From Paenibacillus_S sp043945595 (lineage in GTDB: Bacteria > Bacillota > Bacilli > Paenibacillales > NBRC-103111), in NCBI RefSeq assembly GCF_043945595.1, contig NZ_JBIFNP010000001.1:992001-1056000 (forward strand): a stretch of 64,000 bases of DNA, given 5' to 3'. The position numbers and the translations under genes were made by a program. Numbering within the stretch: position 1 is the first letter of the stretch; each line of letters begins with the position of its first letter. The notes under the pieces were generated by a model. It searched no databases. It was not told where the DNA came from and worked only from the letters and a program-made list of their open reading frames with translations. Positions 17,505 to 27,215 of the stretch are shown piece after piece.

Positions 17505-17566
17505 TTGTGTAAAGAAGGCTTCCCCGTTATGATGGAAGGACATATGGAAATAAAGGGGAGAGCGAA

Positions 17567-18118
17567 GTGGATTTTTTCGGACAAAGAGTGCTTCCGGCCG
17601 TAAGGAAGATGCGGGAAATGGAGGTGCTAGTCAAGAGCCATTTTCAGTATCTTGTGCTGCTCGATAGCCATATTTCCCAGCTGGCCAGCATCGTTCAGTT
17701 AGCCCGCGCTCATCAGAAAAAGCTGCTGGTGCATGCGGATTTGATTCACGGGCTAAAAAACGACGAATACGCGATCGAATTTCTGTGTCAGTCAATCCGT
17801 CCGGCGGGCATCATTTCGACCAAGAGCACGGCCATTGCGACAGCCAAAAAAAATAAAGTGCTGGCGATCCAACGGCATTTCCTGTTAGATACGACGGCAC
17901 TGGAGATGACTTATAAAATTACGGAGAAAATGCAGCCGGATTACATCGAGGTACTGCCCGGCGTCATGCCGCACATTATTGCCGAGATGACGGAGCAGCT
18001 CGGCATCCCGATCCTCGCAGGCGGCTTGATCCGCACCGTGGATGAGGTCGAGATGGCTCTGCAGGCCGGGGCCGTCGCGGTTACCACCTCGCGCAAGGAT
18101 ATTTGGAACCACTACTAG
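17567..18118 (+). CDS. glpP: Glycerol-3-phosphate-responsive antiterminator GlpP, copy 1
   Basis: This 183-residue protein is the GlpP type, a TIM-barrel RNA-binding regulator. When it binds glycerol 3-phosphate it prevents termination in the leaders of glp genes. Markers are 'KKLLVHADLIHGLKNDEYAI' near residue 47, 'RPAGIISTKS' near 75, 'AIQRHFLLDTTALE' near 100 and 'EVLPGVMPHIIAEM' near 128. The end is 'PILAGGLIRTVDEVEMALQAGAVAVTTS'-like, split here over residues 150-178. Translation starts at GTG 17567 after AAAGGGGAGAG. It faces the minus-strand glpD. A paralogue lies at 34217. Confidence 0.9.
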   Translation: MDFFGQRVLPAVRKMREMEVLVKSHFQYLVLLDSHISQLASIVQLARAHQKKLLVHADLIHGLKNDEYAIEFLCQSIRPAGIISTKSTAIATAKKNKVLAIQRHFLLDTTALEMTYKITEKMQPDYIEVLPGVMPHIIAEMTEQLGIPILAGGLIRTVDEVEMALQAGAVAVTTSRKDIWNHY

Positions 18119-18296
18119 CATCAGCTGCGCAGCCTAGCGATGCATTCCGGCGGAGACGCTTGCATGCAGGTGCTGCCCTCTTCAGGAAAGGGCCGGCGGC
18201 TGGCTTCGGCATCGTCCGCGGCTTGAAAAGCAGGCTGTCCTCTCGAAAAAGCCGCTTTTGATTTTGCAGTTCCCGTTTCTAGCTGAATATACATAA

Positions 18297-18345
18297 CAAG
18301 ACGCCTCCAAAAATCCGCTTATGTCGCGGATTTGGAGGCGTCTTG
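18297..18345. terminator. Hairpin between convergent glpP and glpD
   Basis: Long arms CAAGACGCCTCC/GGAGGCGTCTTG enclose AAATCCGC/GCGGATTT. On the minus strand the inner stem is followed by TTTTT, so it probably ends the glpD transcript. It may also end glpP. Confidence 0.6.
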
Positions 18346-18400
18346 CAAATGGACGGGTTCCGTCGCTGCCGCCCTTGCGGGACAGCCTGTCTTGCTGGCC

Positions 18401-20096
18401 TTAGGCGTGGCGGGCCAGAGGCTTCTCCGGAGCGCCCAGCGGCTCCGTAGCGTCGTGAAGCTGTACTTCCAGCGCCTCGCTGTGCCGTCTTGTTTCGGCT
18501 TCGCTCCAGCCGAACCGCTTCGCCATATATGCGATGACCGGCTCTTTCCAGCGATCGACGGAGTGAATGTCAAAGTACAGCGCGCCGGTACGGCGGATGA
18601 AAAAGTCCAGCGGCGTCGCCGTCATTTCCGCCTCGATGCTATACAGCAGCGAAGCGAACCAGACGCCGGGCAGCCCGTGCTGCAGCGCTTCCTTCTGATG
18701 CGACGCATACAGCTCCAGCACACGGTTCACGTTGGAGCCGTAGCGCTGCACTAGCGACAAGGCTTCGGCTTCGTTCAAGCCGGCGCGTTGGCCTGCACGC
18801 ACCTTCTCCTGCACGAAGGCGGTGAAGCCCTTTGAGCCGCCGACATCGCCGCCGGACAGCTTGACCCGGTCGGTGGAGCAGGCAGGATACGGCGCACGGC
18901 CCTGCTGCTGGAGCTGGCCGGCAACCAGGTCGACGATGCGCTCGGCCATCTTCCGGTAGCCGGTCAGCTTGCCGCCGGCAATCGTGATCAGGCCGGAGGG
19001 AGCGACGAAAATTTCATCTTTACGCGACAGCTCGGAAGGGGACTTGCCGTCCTCGTGAATGAGCGGACGCAGACCCGACCAGCTGGATTCGACGTCATCC
19101 GGCGTAAGCTGAAGCGTCGGGAACATGAAGTTGGCCGCCCGTAAGATATAATCGCGGTCGCTCCTGGGTCATGCGCGGATGAGTGATATCTCCGGTATAG
19201 TTCGTGTCGGTCGTGCCGATATACGTTTTGCCGTTGCGCGGAATCGCGAAAACCATGCGTCCGTCCGGGGTATCGAAGTAAATCGCCTGCTTGAGAGGGA
19301 AACGCTTGCCGTCGAGCACGAGATGGACCCCTTTGGTCAGATGCAGACGCTTGCCCTGCTTAGAGCCGTCGATTTCGCGAATCGTATCGACCCACGGTCA
19401 TGCAGCGTTTACGATTTTTTTGGCGAAAATTTCGAAGGCTTCTCCGCTCAGCTGATCGATGACCTTCACTCCGATAAGAGCCCCTTTGCTGTCATACAGC
19501 AAATCCGCCGCCTTGGCGTAGTTGACGGCTTTCACGCCGCGCCGCACCGCTTCCTTCATCGTCTCGATCGTCAATCTCGCATCATCGGTCCGGTACTCGA
19601 CGTAGTAGCCTCCGCCTTTCAGCTTATCCTTGCGGAGCAGCGGCTCCCTGCGCAGCGTTTCTTCCAGCGACAGCATGATGCGGCGCTCCTTTTTGCGGAC
19701 TCCGGCCAGGAAATCATAGACGAGCAGGCCGACCGACGTCGCCAGCTTTCCGTATGTACCTCCCTCGATAATAGGCAGCAGCATCCATTCCGGGGTGGTG
19801 ACATGCGGCGCATTCTCATATACGATGGCCCGTTCTTTACCGACCTCGGCCACCAGCTTGAACTCCAGCTGCTTCAAATACCGCAGGCCGCCGTGAATCA
19901 GCTTGGTGGAGCGGCTGGAAGTCCCTGCGCCGAAATCCTGCATTTCGATCAAGCCCGTATTCAAGCCGCGCGTCCGGGCGTCGAGCGCAATGCCCGCTCC
20001 GGTAATGCCCCCGCCGATGACAAGCAGGTCCAACGCCTGCGCCGCCATTTCCTGCAAATAAACGGAACGCTGTTCCGAAGAAAAATTGTTTGTCAT
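18401..20096 (-). pseudogene. glpD: Glycerol-3-phosphate dehydrogenase GlpD, copy 1, interrupted
   Basis: GlpD is a membrane-associated FAD enzyme that oxidises glycerol 3-phosphate to dihydroxyacetone phosphate. The N-terminus has the FAD motif 'LLVIGGGITGAGIALDA' (residue 24 onward) and 'GTSSRSTKLIHGGLRYLK'. The C-terminus has 'SWSGLRPLIHEDGKSPSELSRKDEI'-type sequence. Two defects interrupt it. An in-frame TGA at 19398-19400 stands where NAAGPW needs glycine. A one-base insertion at 19156-19160 follows 'MTQE' of an 'EDRDY' motif. Restored, it would have 564 residues. Both defects abut GACC. The leader has a terminator and a probable GlpP motif. Confidence 0.88.
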
Positions 20097-20137
20097 TTCG
20101 ATCCACCCGTTTCTCTTTGTATTGTGTGAAAGTACGC

Positions 20138-20202
20138 AAAAAAGACCGTTAACAATACCGTACGGACGGCCTGCTCGGCGCGTGTACAGCTTGTTACGGT
20201 CT
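20138..20202 (-). terminator. glpD leader terminator (GlpP-controlled attenuator)
   Basis: Read on the minus strand, AGACCGTAACAA pairs with TTGTTAACGGTCT, followed by TTTTT, about 40 bases before glpD. It overlaps the GAGAAGAAGAGTAGACC motif. GlpP antitermination at such a site is known for B. subtilis glpD. Confidence 0.75.
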
Positions 20203-20214
20203 ACTCTTCTTCTC
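20198..20214 (-). promoter_or_regulatory. Probable GlpP RNA-binding motif, glpD copy 1
   Basis: GAGAAGAAGAGTAGACC (minus strand) matches GAGACGAAGAGAAACC before the terminator of the second glpD at all but three positions. It overlaps the left arm of the terminator. The binding role is inferred from its position and from being shared between two otherwise different leaders. Confidence 0.55.
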
Positions 20215-20305
20215 TGACCTGCATATTAACTTGTGCATTGTTTCATGTACTGCTTCATACGAATTAACCGTATCATAACACGGGCTGCGGCATTAATCAA
20301 TATGG

Positions 20306-20334
20306 TTGACAGCAAAAAACTTCCTGTGTTAGAT
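20306..20334 (+). promoter_or_regulatory. glpK promoter with cre-like site downstream
   Basis: TTGACA (20306-20311), 17 bases, TTAGAT (20329-20334). The short leader has no terminator, unlike the glpD leaders. TGAAAGCGGTTAAG at 20342-20355 matches 12 of 14 positions of the CcpA cre consensus at the start site. That match is suggestive only. Confidence 0.5.
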
Positions 20335-20374
20335 TTCAACTTGAAAGCGGTTAAGAACGGGAGGGGAAGAAACC

Positions 20375-21883
20375 ATGACGAAAGCCGGGTATGTCGTTGC
20401 GATTGATCAGGGAACGACAAGCTGCAGAGCGATCGTGTTCGACCACGAAGCGAATATCGTGAACACGGCGCAGAAGGAATTTACGCAATTTTTTCCGCAA
20501 TCCGGATGGGTGGAGCATGATGCGGAGGAAATTTGGGAGACGCAGTGGGAAGTGTTGAAGCAGGCGGTGCAGGCCGTTCCGATAGAAGAGATTGCCGCCA
20601 TAGGCATTACGAATCAGCGGGAGACGGCGGTTGTCTGGGACAAACAGACCGGCAAGCCGCTGCATCCGGCCATTGTATGGCAGTGCAGGCGAACCAGCGC
20701 GATGTGCGAGGAGCTGAGAAGCAGAGGCTGGGAAGAGACGATTCGGGCGAAGACGGGGCTGCTGCTGGATGCCTATTTCTCCGGCACGAAGCTCAAGTGG
20801 ATTCTCGATTCCGATCCGGCAATCCGCGAGAAAGCGGAGCGGGGAGAGGCGCTGTTCGGAACGATCGACAGCTGGCTGATCTGGAAGCTGACCGAAGGAC
20901 AGCGGCATGTGACGGACGTATCCAACGCCTCCAGAACGATGCTGCTGAATATTCATACGGTGCAGTGGGATGAGGATATTTTGCGGGAGCTGAATATTCC
21001 GGCAGCGATGCTTCCCGAGGTGCGTTCCTCAAGCGAAGTATACGGCCATACGGCGCTGCTCGGGTCAGGCGGCCCTGCGGTGCCGATTGCGGGCGCGGCA
21101 GGCGACCAGCAGGCAGCCTTGTTCGGACAAGGCTGCTTTGCCGAAGGCATGGCCAAGAACACGTACGGCACCGGCTGCTTCGTCCTGAAGCAGACCGGAG
21201 AGAAGCCGATCGCTTCGGCCAAAGGGCTGATCACGACGATCGCCTGGGGCTTGAACGGCAAGGTGTATTATGCGCTCGAAGGCAGCGTATTCAATGCCGG
21301 GACGGTCATCCAATGGTTGCGCGACGGGCTTGGAGTCATCCGCGAAGCGGCGGAGACGGAGGCGCTGGCGCAGTCCGTGGAAGATACGGCCGGCGCTTAT
21401 TTCGTCCCGGCGTTCACCGGCTTGGGAACGCCCTATTGGGAGCCGGAAGCGCGCGGCATGATCACGGGCTTGACCCGCGCCACCTCCAAGGCGCATTTCG
21501 TCCGTTCCGCGCTGGAATCGATCGCCTATCAGAGCAACGATGTGCTTCAGGTGATGGAGCAGGAATCGGGCATTCACCTGAAGGAGCTGCGGGTCGACGG
21601 CGGAGCGGTGAAGAACAATTTCCTGATGCAGTTCCAGGCGGACCTGCTGGGCGTTCCGGTCACCCGGCCCAAAATCATCGAAACGACGGCGCTGGGCGCG
21701 GCATTTTTGGCCGGACTCGCTGTCGGCTTCTGGCAGCATACCGGCGAGCTGGATCAGCTCAAAGGGCATGGCGGCACCTTCAAGCCGGAGCGGGATGACG
21801 CGTTCCGCGAGCAGAAGACGGCCGGCTGGAAGCGGGCCGTGGCCTATCAGATCACGCGGGGAGATGCATCGGTTCATGCTTAA
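20375..21883 (+). CDS. glpK: Glycerol kinase
   Basis: This 502-residue FGGY-family kinase phosphorylates glycerol with ATP to glycerol 3-phosphate in the cytosol. Motifs are 'VAIDQGTTSCRAIVFDHE' near residue 8, 'GITNQRETAVVWDK' near 78, 'NTYGTGCFVLKQTG' near 262, 'PAFTGLGTPYW' near 345 and 'RVDGGAVKNNFLMQFQAD' near 405. The length is standard. It is divergent from glpD copy 1 and has its own promoter. The YaeR-like gene overlaps its last codons. No glycerol facilitator gene is visible in the window. Confidence 0.95.
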   Translation: MTKAGYVVAIDQGTTSCRAIVFDHEANIVNTAQKEFTQFFPQSGWVEHDAEEIWETQWEVLKQAVQAVPIEEIAAIGITNQRETAVVWDKQTGKPLHPAIVWQCRRTSAMCEELRSRGWEETIRAKTGLLLDAYFSGTKLKWILDSDPAIREKAERGEALFGTIDSWLIWKLTEGQRHVTDVSNASRTMLLNIHTVQWDEDILRELNIPAAMLPEVRSSSEVYGHTALLGSGGPAVPIAGAAGDQQAALFGQGCFAEGMAKNTYGTGCFVLKQTGEKPIASAKGLITTIAWGLNGKVYYALEGSVFNAGTVIQWLRDGLGVIREAAETEALAQSVEDTAGAYFVPAFTGLGTPYWEPEARGMITGLTRATSKAHFVRSALESIAYQSNDVLQVMEQESGIHLKELRVDGGAVKNNFLMQFQADLLGVPVTRPKIIETTALGAAFLAGLAVGFWQHTGELDQLKGHGGTFKPERDDAFREQKTAGWKRAVAYQITRGDASVHA

Positions 21884-22265
21884 ATTGACCAAGGTTCATC
21901 ACGTTGCCATCATTTGTTCCGATTATGAGGTATCCAAGCATTTTTATACGAAAAAGCTCGGTCTTCCGGTCATCCACGAAATGTACCGCGAGGAGCGCCG
22001 TTCTTATAAGCTGGATCTGCAGGTCGGGGACCATACGCAGATCGAATTGTTCTCATTCCCCGATCCGCCGGAGCGGGTTCAATACCCGGAGGCCAGAGGG
22101 CTGCGCCATCTGGCGTTCGAGGTAGAGGATGTCGCGGAGGCGGCGGAAGAGCTGAAGCGGCAGGACATTGCCGTGGAGCCGATCCGGATCGATCCGGTAA
22201 CGGGGAAGAAATATACGTTTTTTCAAGATCCCGACGGTCTTCCGTTGGAGCTGTACGAGGCGTAA
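21876..22265 (+). CDS. YaeR-type glyoxalase/VOC family protein
   Basis: This 129-residue VOC-fold protein is the same length as E. coli YaeR, with 'VHHVAIICSDYEVSKHFYTK' at residue 7, 'QIELFSFPDPPERV' near 57 and 'TFFQDPDGLPLELYE' at the end. VOC proteins bind a metal and include glyoxalase I and dioxygenases. The YaeR role is not established. ATG 21876 overlaps the end of glpK by 8 bases, which suggests translational coupling. A link to methylglyoxal formed during glycerol overflow is a reasonable inference. An in-frame ATG at 21864 sits too close to GGGGAG. Confidence 0.85.
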   Translation: MLKLTKVHHVAIICSDYEVSKHFYTKKLGLPVIHEMYREERRSYKLDLQVGDHTQIELFSFPDPPERVQYPEARGLRHLAFEVEDVAEAAEELKRQDIAVEPIRIDPVTGKKYTFFQDPDGLPLELYEA

Positions 22266-22284
22266 GCACGCCGCGCTAAATCAC

Positions 22285-22324
22285 AAAATCGACCGGGCCA
22301 GCGAGGGCACGGTCGATTTTTTTT
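22285..22324 (+). terminator. Terminator after glpK and the YaeR-like gene
   Basis: AAAATCGACCG pairs with CGGTCGATTTT, and the inner GCCC/GGGC extends the stem. Eight T residues follow. Confidence 0.85.
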
Positions 22325-22354
22325 AACATATCAGAAATTATAAATTTTCTGGTT

Positions 22355-22655
22355 CCCCGCAAAGTACCTGAGTCCGCCTCGAAGCAAAAGCCCCGCTTTT
22401 GTGGGGTGAGCTTGTCGAGAAACCCAGACTTTGTGTGAAACTCCGGTGGGGTATCCTCCTCCAGCCGCTGTTGAAACCCGTGAATTGGATTAAATTTAAA
22501 GGTATTTTCACGGATTTCAAAGGCGGACGTAAACTAAGCGTGTTTCGTAGAAAAACGGGCTTCGTAAGCTTGGATACCCCACCTGCGTCTGTGCTCCTTT
22601 TTCACTTAAAGGCGGGTTTCTCGACAGCCTGGCCCCAATTTGTGGGGTTGTTTTT
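22355..22655. repeat. Repeat complex: 40-base box with family A palindrome inside
   Basis: A box starting CCCCGCAAAGTACCTGAG (22355-22394) is shared with 54948-54987. A three-level palindrome follows: GTCGAGAAACCC (22414-22425) with GGGTTTCTCGAC (22614-22625), GGTGGGGTATCC (22445-22456) with GGATACCCCACC (22572-22583), and TTGAAACCCGTGAA (22471-22484) with TTCACGGATTTCAA (22507-22520). The innermost part is the family A core, inverted relative to 3096. TTTGTGGGGT occurs on both sides of the palindrome. No protein-coding potential is seen. Confidence 0.65.
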
Positions 22656-22757
22656 GGCCTATCGGAAAGTATACAGTCAGGATGAAAGCCGCTGCCCTTC
22701 CCGCAGACCGGTTCGGAACAAAATTATGTAAGTATCCGGCACAGCTTGCCGTCCGCC

Positions 22758-23565
22758 TTACAGCGGCACGATCTGCCGTTCCTTCCGCTTGAAGTAGACC
22801 CATTCCTTGAAGCCGATTTCTTTGAGCCGCTCACGGACCAGCTCCCAGTCGTCTCCTACGCGTTCCGGCTTATGGGCGTCGGACCCGAAGGTGACTCTCA
22901 CGCCGTAATGATTGGCGCGTTCAAGCACCGCATCGATCGGATACCAGCCTCCACAATCCTTCGTCTTGCCGGATGTGTTGATCTCGATGGCAATATCCTG
23001 CGCTGCGATGATTTCGAGCGTCTTGTCGACCGCATCGGTCGGAATATCGGCGAAGGCCGGATAAAATCCGCGCATCGCATCGATATGGCCGAGGATCTGG
23101 AAGATGCCGCTGCGGGCCGATTGCTGGATCAGATCGTAGTACAGTTCCTTTTGCTCGATCTTTTGCTTGTCCGTCAAGCCGTTCCAGCGCTTCTTGTTGA
23201 AGATGCTTACGCCGCCCGATAAATCGAACCGAGCCGATGATATAGTCGAACGGATACGGCTCATACATTTGACGGTACAGCTCCGCATGCTCGGGGAAAA
23301 AGTCGGACTCGACACCGAGCAGCACGTCGATTTTGCCGCTGTATTCCTGCTTGAGCTTCAGCACTTCGTCGATATACCGGCCGAATTCGCTCTTGGCCAT
23401 GGCGATGCCGGGCTGCTCCTGGTCGACGGCACTGCCGAAATACGGCGAATGGTCGGAGATTCCGATCACATCAAGCCCGTGGCGTATGCCTGCTTCGATA
23501 TAGTCCCGAATAGTACCCAGCGCGTGACCGCACCGTTCATGATGCGTATGCAAATCGAATTTCAT
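22758..23565 (-). pseudogene. PHP-domain histidinol-phosphatase family protein (HisJ-like), frameshifted
   Basis: The N-terminal frame begins 'MKFDLHTHHERCGHA', the first metal-binding HxH motif of the PHP family, with 'VIGISDHSPYFG' near residue 34. It runs to 'DYIIGSVRF'. The C-terminal frame carries 'GGVSIFNKKRWNGL', 'FQILGHIDAMRGF' and 'VTFGSDAHKPERVG', ending at 22758. One surplus base around 23218-23230 separates them. The break is beside GAACC. Restored, it has 268 residues, the normal HisJ length. The family hydrolyses histidinol phosphate, though related PHP enzymes use other phosphomonoesters. It follows the LysR gene by 6 bases, with its ribosome site inside that gene. Confidence 0.8.
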
Positions 23566-23571
23566 TGCTTA

Positions 23572-24474
23572 TCACTCCGATCCGATAAAATGAATTTCCT
23601 GCATTCCTTTGAGATCCAGCAAAAACTGATGCAGCGCCGAGCTCAAATAGCGGCCCGATTTATACACGACGCCGACAGGGTGGCTGAGCTCCAGCTCATT
23701 AACCTTCACCATCTGCAGCGTGCCGAGACGAAGCTCATTGGCGATCGACAGCTTGGAAATGATGGCCGCGCCTAAATTAAGCTCGACCATTCGCTTGACT
23801 TCTTCGCTGCTGGACAGCTCCATCACAATTTGGGGCGTGATGTACAGCTGCTTGAATATTTGATCGACGAACCGCCGTCCGGCCGTCTCCGGAGACAGCA
23901 TAATGAGCGGCGTGTCGTGCAGCTTTTCTATCGGAACATGGCGGTACCGGCTTAACGGATGCTCCGGCGAGACAACCAGCTCGAACGTATCGTAATACAG
24001 CACCGAGCTTTCCAGCGCCGGATGCTTCTCGAACAAGTACGTAATGCCGATATCAATCGCTCCGCTTTCGACGCTTTGCATAATTTGCGAAGACGTCATG
24101 GAGTGGATGGTTGTTTTGATGAGCGGAAACTGATTTTGAAAGTAGGAGAGCACACGGGGCAAAATCTGGATCGCGATGGATGTCGTCGTACCCAGGTGAA
24201 TGTGTCCCTGCGGGGTTGAGTTGAGATCGGCGAGGCGCTGCTTCAAATCCTCAACTGTCTGCAAAATCATCTCCGCATGCTCCAAAAATACGCGGCCGCT
24301 GTCCGTCAGTGTGACCGGCTGATTACGGTCGATCAGCACGGTTTTAAATTCATCCTCAAGGCTTTTGATTTGAGCGGACACCGCCGGCTGCGTAAGATTC
24401 ATGACCTCCCCCGCTTTACGGAAGCTCATCGTTTTGGAAATCGTAATTAACGTTTCCAATTGATTTAAATTCAT
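23572..24474 (-). CDS. LysR-family transcriptional regulator
   Basis: This 300-residue LysR protein has an N-terminal winged helix ('MSFRKAGEVMNLTQPAVSAQ', residues about 15-34) and a periplasmic-binding-like effector domain from about 90 on. ATG 24474 is chosen because AAGGAGGG precedes it; a longer frame to 24504 adds ten residues. It is transcribed with the PHP phosphatase and is divergent from the MFS exporter. The target and effector are unknown. An ATATTG-caaa-CAATAT palindrome at 24545-24560 lies in its promoter region and could be its own operator. Confidence 0.85.
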   Translation of the reverse strand: MNLNQLETLITISKTMSFRKAGEVMNLTQPAVSAQIKSLEDEFKTVLIDRNQPVTLTDSGRVFLEHAEMILQTVEDLKQRLADLNSTPQGHIHLGTTTSIAIQILPRVLSYFQNQFPLIKTTIHSMTSSQIMQSVESGAIDIGITYLFEKHPALESSVLYYDTFELVVSPEHPLSRYRHVPIEKLHDTPLIMLSPETAGRRFVDQIFKQLYITPQIVMELSSSEEVKRMVELNLGAAIISKLSIANELRLGTLQMVKVNELELSHPVGVVYKSGRYLSSALHQFLLDLKGMQEIHFIGSE

Positions 24475-24665
24475 GAGGAAACCCTCCTTTCTCACAAAAG
24501 GCACTGACGGCTGTTAGATGTAACAAAATAGATTTAATTTATCAATATTGCAAACAATATAAATACATTTTCTCAAGCTACTTCCCATTATATGATACTT
24601 GCGGAATTCGAGCAAACGGCGGACAAGCAAATTCATAAAATCTTTAGATGCTTAAGCGGCAAAAA

Positions 24666-24697
24666 TAGTTTGCAAACTACTCAAATTTGAATATAAT
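24666..24697 (+). promoter_or_regulatory. MFS exporter promoter overlapped by a perfect palindrome
   Basis: TTTGCA (24669-24674), 17 bases, TATAAT (24692-24697). The -35 element lies within the perfect 14-base palindrome TAGTTTGCAAACTA (24666-24679), which is a good operator candidate for the PadR protein encoded in the same operon or for the divergent LysR. Confidence 0.6.
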
Positions 24698-24735
24698 AAT
24701 TTTAGTTATTGATGGAATTGAAATGGAGGAACCGT

Positions 24736-26297
24736 ATGTTAACCAAGAAATCAAATGTCCGCTGGACGATTGTCGGACTGATGCTGGGGCTGCTGCTGGC
24801 TGCGCTGGATCAGACGATCGTTTCGACGGCCATGCCTACCATTGTCGGCCAGCTTGGCGGTATGGATAAGTTTGTCTGGGTATTTTCATCTTATCTGATT
24901 GCAAACGTCGTCTCGATGCCGATTTTCGGCAAGCTGTCCGATATGTACGGAAGAAAGCTGTTTTTCCTGCTCGGTCTAGTTGTCTTCATGCTTGGTCCGC
25001 GCTGTGCGGCACCTCGACATCGATGTTCGAGCTGATTGTGTATCGTGCGATCCAGGGGATCGGGGGCGGCGCTTTAATGCCGATTACCTTTACGATTGTA
25101 TTCGATCTGTTTCCGCCGGAGAAGCGCGGGAAGATGCAGGGGCTGTTCGGCGCGGTTTTCGGGATATCCAGCGTGCTCGGGCCGCTTGCCGGCGCTTATT
25201 TTACGGATCATCTCAATTGGACGTGGATTTTCTATATCAATCTGCCGCTCGGCATTGTCGCCTTTGCGCTGATTGCCTTATTTTATCATCCGGTCATGCC
25301 CAAAAATCCGAATCAAAAAATCGATTGGCTCGGTACGGCCGTCTTTGCCGGCTCGATCCTCTGCCTGATGTTCGCGCTTGAGCTCGGAGGCAAGGAATTC
25401 GCCTGGAACTCCATCGAGAGCTACGGCTTGTTTGCCGGCTTCGCCGTGCTGCTGGCGCTGTTTATCTGGATTGAATCGAAGGTGAAGAGCCCGGTTGTAC
25501 CGCTTGGTCTGTTTCACAACAAGCTGTTTACCGCCAGCATGGGAGCGAGCATATTTTACGGCGCGCTGATGATGGCTGCGGCTTCGTATATTCCGATCTT
25601 TATTCAGGGCGTATTCGAGGGCTCTGCGACAAGCGCGGGTCAAGTATTAACGCCGATGATGCTTGCCGTCGTTGTCAGCAGCACCGTCGGAGGCAGATTT
25701 ATCGGCAAAACGAGCTATCGCAGCATTTTGCTTGTATCCGCCGTATTACTGCTTATCGCCACAATCCTGCTCAGCACGGTTTCCGTGGACACGAAGCAGT
25801 GGATGGTGGTCGTCTATATGATTCTGATGGGGCTTGGCATCGGCGTGTCGTTCCCGGTGATCTCCATGTCTTCGCTGCATAACATTGCTTATCAGCAGCG
25901 GGGCGTTGTCAATTCGCTGGTCAGCTTTTTCCGTTCAATCGGATCGGCCATCGGGGTCACGGTGTTCGGCACCGTTCAGGCAAGCGCGCTGAAGTCGCGT
26001 TTAATTGGAGTGATGCCCGGCGGCGCGGCGCAAGCGCCCACAGATGCCCAGGCGCTGCTCCAGCCTCAGGCGAGAGCGGGGATGGATCCGGCTGCGCTGC
26101 AGAAAATGACGGTCGCCCTGGCCGACTCGATCGGCTTCGTGTTTCTTTGCACGATTGCAATGGCCGCTGCGGTGCTCATCTTCGTTATCCTGATGGGAAA
26201 AGCGAAAATGGAGCTTAAGCCTCAAGGGGCGCCGGGACAAGGGCAGCAGGATAACGGATCCCATGCCAAGGCAAAAACGGCAGGGCAGAAGGCCTGA
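24736..26297 (+). pseudogene. MFS drug exporter, DHA2/EmrB type (14 helices), frameshifted
   Basis: The N-terminal frame from ATG 24736 (GGAGGA upstream) shows 'LLLAALDQTIVSTAMPTIVG' at residue 18 and 'GKLSDMYGRKLFF' near 67, the MFS motif A. It breaks at 'VFMLG'. The next frame resumes 'SALCGTSTSMFELIVYRAIQ' and has motif C-like 'GPLAGAYFTDHLNWTWIFY' near 155. A single base is missing at GGTCC (24994-24998), next to a GACC core on the minus strand. Restored length is about 520 residues with 14 helices. Such proteins export toxic compounds with protons. PadR follows in the operon. Confidence 0.85.
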
Positions 26298-26339
26298 TCC
26301 TGCCCTGATTTCAAGAATGACGAAGAGGTGCCTACTTCC

Positions 26340-26933
26340 ATGTCAATGAAGCTGGTTATATTGGGATTGCTGATGGAGGGCGACCGCCATCCATACGAAA
26401 TCCGGCAGACGATGAAAGACCGCGCCATGCATCATTACGTCAAAGTGCAGGAAGGCTCTTTGTATTATGCCATCGATCAATTAAAAAAAGACGGCTATAT
26501 CGAGCCGGTGGAAGTGGTCAAGGACAGCAGCCGGCCGGACCGGACGATCTACCGGATTACGGCTTCCGGACAGGAGCTCTTCCAGGAGCTGCTGCACCAG
26601 CAATTTATGGGGCAAAAGCAGGTGTTTCATCCGATGAGCACGGCCCTCGTGTTCGCCAAATATGGGGACCCCCACAAAATTGAGCTGATCCTGCAAAAAA
26701 AACTGACGGAGCAGCGGAAGAAAGTCAAGGAGCTGTGGGCGGTGTACGAGGAGCATATTCCGACGGTGCCCCGCAGCGTGCTGCATCTGATGATGCTGGG
26801 CTACGAGCATGGCATGGCGGAGCTCCGGTGGCTGGAGAGGATCGTCCGGGATGCCCGCGACGGGCGTCTCGGTGAGAAAGGAACCCCGCTCAACCTGGAT
26901 GAGGATCAGGATAATGCTCAGGATGACGCATGA
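26340..26933 (+). CDS. PadR-family transcriptional regulator
   Basis: This 197-residue PadR protein begins 'MSMKLVILGLLMEGDRHPYE', with winged-helix contacts in 'VQEGSLYYAIDQLKKDGYIE' near residues 37-56. A long C-terminal helical dimerisation region follows. ATG 26340 is chosen over GTG 26328, which overlaps the GAAGAGGTG ribosome site. It lies 42 bases after the MFS gene. PadR proteins commonly repress an adjacent exporter and respond to its substrates, so local autoregulation is likely. Confidence 0.85.
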   Translation: MSMKLVILGLLMEGDRHPYEIRQTMKDRAMHHYVKVQEGSLYYAIDQLKKDGYIEPVEVVKDSSRPDRTIYRITASGQELFQELLHQQFMGQKQVFHPMSTALVFAKYGDPHKIELILQKKLTEQRKKVKELWAVYEEHIPTVPRSVLHLMMLGYEHGMAELRWLERIVRDARDGRLGEKGTPLNLDEDQDNAQDDA

Positions 26934-27055
26934 AGTATGAGTCAACGAAGCAACTGCCGGCCTCTAGGGGACACGGATGCCGTCCGATCGGTTTCCGCGT
27001 ATTGCGCCAACGCTGTGCCATGGATTCATCGGCCGCAATGAAGCGGCAGTTTAAT

Positions 27056-27096
27056 GAAAAACCGGATCTCTCGCATTCGAGAAATCCGGTTTTTTG
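27056..27096 (+). terminator. Terminator of the MFS-PadR operon
   Basis: AAAAACCGGAT and ATCCGGTTTTTT pair, with an inner CTCTCG/CGAGA stem. The upstream 120 bases and the 120 bases to the next gene show nothing else. Confidence 0.85.
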
Positions 27097-27215
27097 CCGT
27101 TACAGGAAGCTTTGAGGTCAGCTTAATACAATCACGGATGAACGCGATCGAACATCCAGGAAGGGACCGCCTGTCCGGGCTGCGCGGTCAAGGGACTGCA
27201 GCCAGCGGAGATAGA

